Shown here: positions 61,990 to 64,000 of the stretch, piece by piece | Position numbering within the stretch: the first letter of the stretch is position 1 | Layout of the letters: each line of letters opens with the position of its first letter | Assembly (NCBI RefSeq): GCF_004795015.1 | Contig: NZ_SSBI01000013.1 | Coordinates: 62,001 to 126,000, forward strand | DNA: 64,000 nt | Origin: Streptomyces sp. A1277 | GTDB lineage: Bacteria > Actinomycetota > Actinomycetes > Streptomycetales > Streptomycetaceae | Direction: 5' to 3' | Program-made: the position numbers and the translations under genes | Notes under the pieces: generated by a model | The model's input: only the letters and a program-made list of their open reading frames with translations | Told to the model about the DNA's origin: nothing | Databases searched by the model: none

Positions 61990-62340
61990 GCGTTGCGGGC
62001 GAGTTCGTGCGCTTGTCCGGGCCACCGGACTCCGGCAGCCGGGTCGACGCTGCCGTACTCGGGGTCGATCGTGCCGCCGGAGTTGCGGGTGCAACTGCCG
62101 GCGGACTCGCCGATGGTCTTCACGTTCGCCCTTGCCGTTACGGCTGGTGCCGATCACGAAGTGCGCCGGGTCCTTGCTGGACGGGCTGCCCACGTTCTGG
62201 TCGAACCAGGTGTCGGTCCAGTGCCGGGTGGTGAGTTCTCCGGTCGGGTCGCCGTCGCCGGCGCAATCCTCGGGGAGGGAGCCGTCCCCCTGCTCGCAGC
62301 CGGTCCTCGGGGGGACGGGGACCGGGTGTCCGGTCTTCGG
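61990..62340 (-). pseudogene. Frameshifted coding remnant, unknown family
   Basis: Reading the minus strand gives a protein-like stretch from EPKTGHPVPVPPRTGCEQGD through WTDTWFDQNVGSPSSKDPAH, then FVIGTSRNGKG. It then changes frame by one base near 62123-62130 to NVKTIGESAGSCTRNSGG and TIDPEYGSVDPAAG, and ends in the 31-bp repeat. The composition (Asp/Gly/Pro/Cys) suggests a secreted protein. I do not recognise it. No start is visible. I take it as the end of a decayed gene. Confidence 0.4.
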
Positions 62341-62355
62341 CTCGGGCGCCGCCTT

Positions 62356-62838
62356 TCAGGCCGGCCCAGGGACGGCGACGCGAAGATCGAGGAGCTGTTG
62401 CGTATGCACGGGCACGTGGTCTTCGGCGAGGCCGCCGATGAGGTTTGCCAGCGAAACCGGCCGGTCCAGCACGAGTGCGTCATTGGACAGCAGGAGCGAC
62501 GGCACCGAAACCGAGGCGGCTTCCTCGTTGAGCTGATCGGCGACGTCGCACAGGACCGCGGCCTGACGCCGGACATGATCGATCAGGTCCGCCCGGCCTG
62601 AGTGCTCGGTGATGATCCGGTCGAGGTTCCAGGTGTCGAGGGAGATCCGGTTGTCGAAGGTGGGCCGCGCGCCGGCGACGACGCCCAGAGCAACCGCTGC
62701 GATCGAGGCGTCGACGCTGAGGAGATGGGCCAGTATCCGGTCGGCGTTCCAGCCTCCGTCGTCCGCGTCGCCCAGGTCCGGAACGGCCGCCGCATCGAGC
62801 AACCGTTCGTAGGCACTGCGAAGTTCTGTCGTGTCCAT
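62356..62838 (-). CDS. DinB/mycothiol-dependent maleylpyruvate isomerase-like protein
   Basis: A 160-residue four-helix protein. MDTTELRSAYERLLDAAAVP and WNADRILAHLLSVD near residue 35 match the DinB-like superfamily; the His in AHLLSVD and a later EDHVPVHTQQLL could bind a metal. Bacterial members are thiol-dependent transferases. A GAAGGGAAG site precedes the ATG at 62838. It is the third gene of SRPBCC-ArsR-DinB, 13 bp after ArsR. Confidence 0.8.
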   Translation of the reverse strand: MDTTELRSAYERLLDAAAVPDLGDADDGGWNADRILAHLLSVDASIAAVALGVVAGARPTFDNRISLDTWNLDRIITEHSGRADLIDHVRRQAAVLCDVADQLNEEAASVSVPSLLLSNDALVLDRPVSLANLIGGLAEDHVPVHTQQLLDLRVAVPGPA

Positions 62839-62851
62839 AGCGTGCTTCCCT

Positions 62852-63220
62852 TCAGTCGGGGCGTGTCGCACTCGAATCCCGCTCCGCTGCCTCAGCGACG
62901 CGTTTGATGTGCGCCAACCGCCGGTCCCAGTCGGCCGCGAGCGAGGCCATCCACCCGGCCGTCGTGTCCAGCGCCGCGGGCCGCACCGAGTACCGCACCT
63001 CGCGCCCGATCCGGCTGCCGGAAACCAGCCCGGCGGCGTCCAGGACGGCGAGGTGCTTGACCACCGCCTGCCGCGAGACGGGAAGGTGTTCGGCCAGCGT
63101 CGTCGCGGTGGCCTCGCCCTGTGCGGCGAGCAGATCGAGCAGTTGACGTCGCGTCGGCTCGGCCAGCGCACCGAGGACGCTGTCGACGACCTCGGCGGCG
63201 CCGGGACGTTCTTCCGTCAC
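62852..63220 (-). CDS. ArsR-family transcriptional regulator
   Basis: A 122-residue winged-helix repressor. VLGALAEPTRRQLLDLLA and ATTLAEHLPVSRQAVVKHL form the HTH. No metal-binding Cys motif is seen, so it is of the SRPBCC-linked, non-metal branch. The GTG at 63220 overlaps the SRPBCC stop (GTGA), and the frame is not open to a better start. It probably binds the two GCAAC-N6-GTTGC dyads upstream of the operon. Confidence 0.92.
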   Translation of the reverse strand: MTEERPGAAEVVDSVLGALAEPTRRQLLDLLAAQGEATATTLAEHLPVSRQAVVKHLAVLDAAGLVSGSRIGREVRYSVRPAALDTTAGWMASLAADWDRRLAHIKRVAEAAERDSSATRPD

Positions 63221-63663
63221 GAGAAGGGCTGTTCGGCGCGCGACTTGAGCGCGTCGAGCTCCAGGGGCCAACCTCCGCTGTGGTCCTTCAAATTCTGACC
63301 GCGCAGTTCCTCGGACCCGGCCAGCGCCGCGAACCCGCTCTCGACGACGCGCAGCCGCGTCCGGTCGCCTTCCGGGGTCAACGTGAACTCCACGAGGGTG
63401 CTGTTGTCCTCGCGCAGCTCTTCTCCGGGGAACGCGCTGGTCCAGCGGTACGCCAGGTACGTGGGCGGCTCGACCTTCTCCACACGCACCGGGAAGTCGC
63501 CGTGCTCGGCGTTCTTCGCCATCATCGACTCCCCCTCCCTGGCCACGGTGCCGGGCAGGCTCGCCTTGTCGGCCACCCAGAACCCGGGCTGGGCCACCAG
63601 CGACCAGACCCGCTCCAGGGGTGCCGCGATCAGGGTCTCGCGCTCGATCCGGTCCTCGCTCAT
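63217..63663 (-). CDS. SRPBCC (AHSA1/START-like) domain protein
   Basis: A 148-residue helix-grip protein. IERETLIAAPLERVWSLVAQ and VEFTLTPEGDRTRLRVVESG are the AHSA1 signature segments, and the C-terminal GGWPLELDALKSRAEQ is typical of proteins paired with ArsR. The ATG at 63663 follows GGAGGAG; an upstream GTG at 63711 would put the operator inside the gene. It probably binds a hydrophobic ligand. First gene of the operon. Confidence 0.9.
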   Translation of the reverse strand: MSEDRIERETLIAAPLERVWSLVAQPGFWVADKASLPGTVAREGESMMAKNAEHGDFPVRVEKVEPPTYLAYRWTSAFPGEELREDNSTLVEFTLTPEGDRTRLRVVESGFAALAGSEELRGQNLKDHSGGWPLELDALKSRAEQPFS

Positions 63664-63691
63664 GAGGGGGCTCCTCCGCCGTTGCCATTGA

Positions 63692-63744
63692 GTGCAACTC
63701 CAGGGTTGCACATCGACCCTTTAGGCGCAACACGCGAGTTGCAC
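63692..63744 (-). promoter_or_regulatory. Paired ArsR operator dyads
   Basis: Two related inverted repeats lie upstream of the SRPBCC-ArsR-DinB operon: GTGCAACtccaggGTTGCAC (63692-63711, perfect) and GCGCAACacgcgaGTTGCAC (63725-63744, one mismatch). Their centres are 33 bp apart, about three helical turns, so two dimers could bind on one face. The arrangement fits autoregulation by the ArsR protein. Confidence 0.65.
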
Positions 63745-63858
63745 CTGGGGGCTCCCCGTAGCCTTCCCGACCAGGGGCGGGGCGCGTGACGAGCCGCACC
63801 CCCGGGTGAGCAGGCAACTACACGCGACGAGGAGATTCTTGTGCTCGGTGCGGGTCTG

Positions 63859-64000
63859 CTATTCGTCCGCCAGTCGGTAGCCGTCCGCCTGCGAGCGGAA
63901 CATGCGCGCGTACTTTCCGTCCAGGTCGAGAAGGGCGGAGTGCGTGCCTTCTTCCACCACCCGGCCCTGCTCCAGGACCAGGATCCTGTCCGCGTCGCGG
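63859..64000 (-). CDS. ABC transporter ATP-binding protein/permease, C-terminal end (truncated)
   Basis: Only the last 46 residues lie in the window. RDADRILVLEQGRVVEEGTH is the end of the nucleotide-binding domain after the H-loop, as in fused membrane-NBD exporters (MsbA/LmrA type). The stop is TAG at 63859-63861. The rest of the gene continues beyond base 64000. The 195 bp between this stop and the SRPBCC start hold the paired dyads. Confidence 0.9.
   Translation of the reverse strand, partial: RDADRILVLEQGRVVEEGTHSALLDLDGKYARMFRSQADGYRLADE

Noticed and set aside
1..64000. tRNA, rRNA or riboswitch genes
   Set aside because: I saw no cloverleaf-type or rRNA sequence and no known riboswitch motif by eye. 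A covariance-model scan would be needed to exclude small RNAs.

Overview
The window is high-GC DNA with actinobacterial codon bias, many GTG starts and many 4-8 nt stop/start overlaps. The gene set (Ter stress genes next to a homodimeric-type aceE, and fasR-fabD-fabH-acpP-fabF) is that of a Streptomyces chromosome. The order resembles what I remember of the S. coelicolor SCO23xx-SCO24xx region. I ran no search; family names come from reading motifs.

Layout. 0-12 kb is a tellurium/stress region: a coiled-coil protein fragment, an FmdB-type zinc ribbon, an O-methyltransferase, a 'Ter biosynthetic' trio (HpcH/CitE-like lyase, fused phosphoribosyltransferase, HAD phosphatase), three TerD-family proteins, a TerA-like protein, a DUF475/TerC-like membrane protein, a peroxiredoxin and DUF3052. 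12.6-15.3 kb is aceE. 15.4-29 kb holds accessory genes: an I36 inhibitor-like secreted protein, a 14-TM drug exporter with a divergent TetR regulator, two DUF1023 hydrolase paralogues flanking a two-component system whose kinase carries two single-base frameshifts, an RDD protein, a MerR/aldo-keto reductase pair, a serine hydrolase, a GNAT and a pirin. 28.4-33.3 kb is the fatty-acid synthase operon with its regulator fasR. 33.4-47.6 kb is mixed primary metabolism: a lipoprotein esterase, galM, Ohr, a MarR/oxidoreductase pair, a 59-bp tandem repeat, an MreB/Mbl-like protein, a GAF kinase, an Lrp regulator, a malonyl-CoA synthetase with a carboxyltransferase, and a VOC protein.

47.6-61.9 kb is the most unusual part: an apparent biosynthetic gene cluster with no NRPS condensation or PKS domain. 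One tightly coupled minus-strand operon of eleven genes (59022 down to 47628) encodes a DUF6421-like protein, a branched-chain-type aminotransferase, a BacA-like prephenate decarboxylase, an ATP-grasp ligase, a second aminotransferase homologue that has lost the PLP lysine, a ferredoxin, a HemN-like radical SAM enzyme, a free-standing carrier protein, an alpha/beta hydrolase, a stand-alone adenylation enzyme, a cytosolic subtilisin-like protease and its own AcpS-type phosphopantetheinyl transferase. (Counting the PPTase, that is twelve genes in the strand run.) A divergent operon carries an MFS exporter and a second ATP-grasp ligase. My reading is that prephenate is converted to a non-aromatic amino acid, modified on a carrier protein by radical chemistry, and joined by ATP-grasp ligases into a small exported peptide. 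The logic recalls bacilysin (BacA/BacD) and amiclenomycin/stravidin, but the combination is not one I recognise.

61.9-64 kb is a boundary zone: a 31-bp direct repeat, a frameshifted coding remnant, then an SRPBCC-ArsR-DinB operon with two matching operator palindromes, and the C-terminal end of an ABC transporter.
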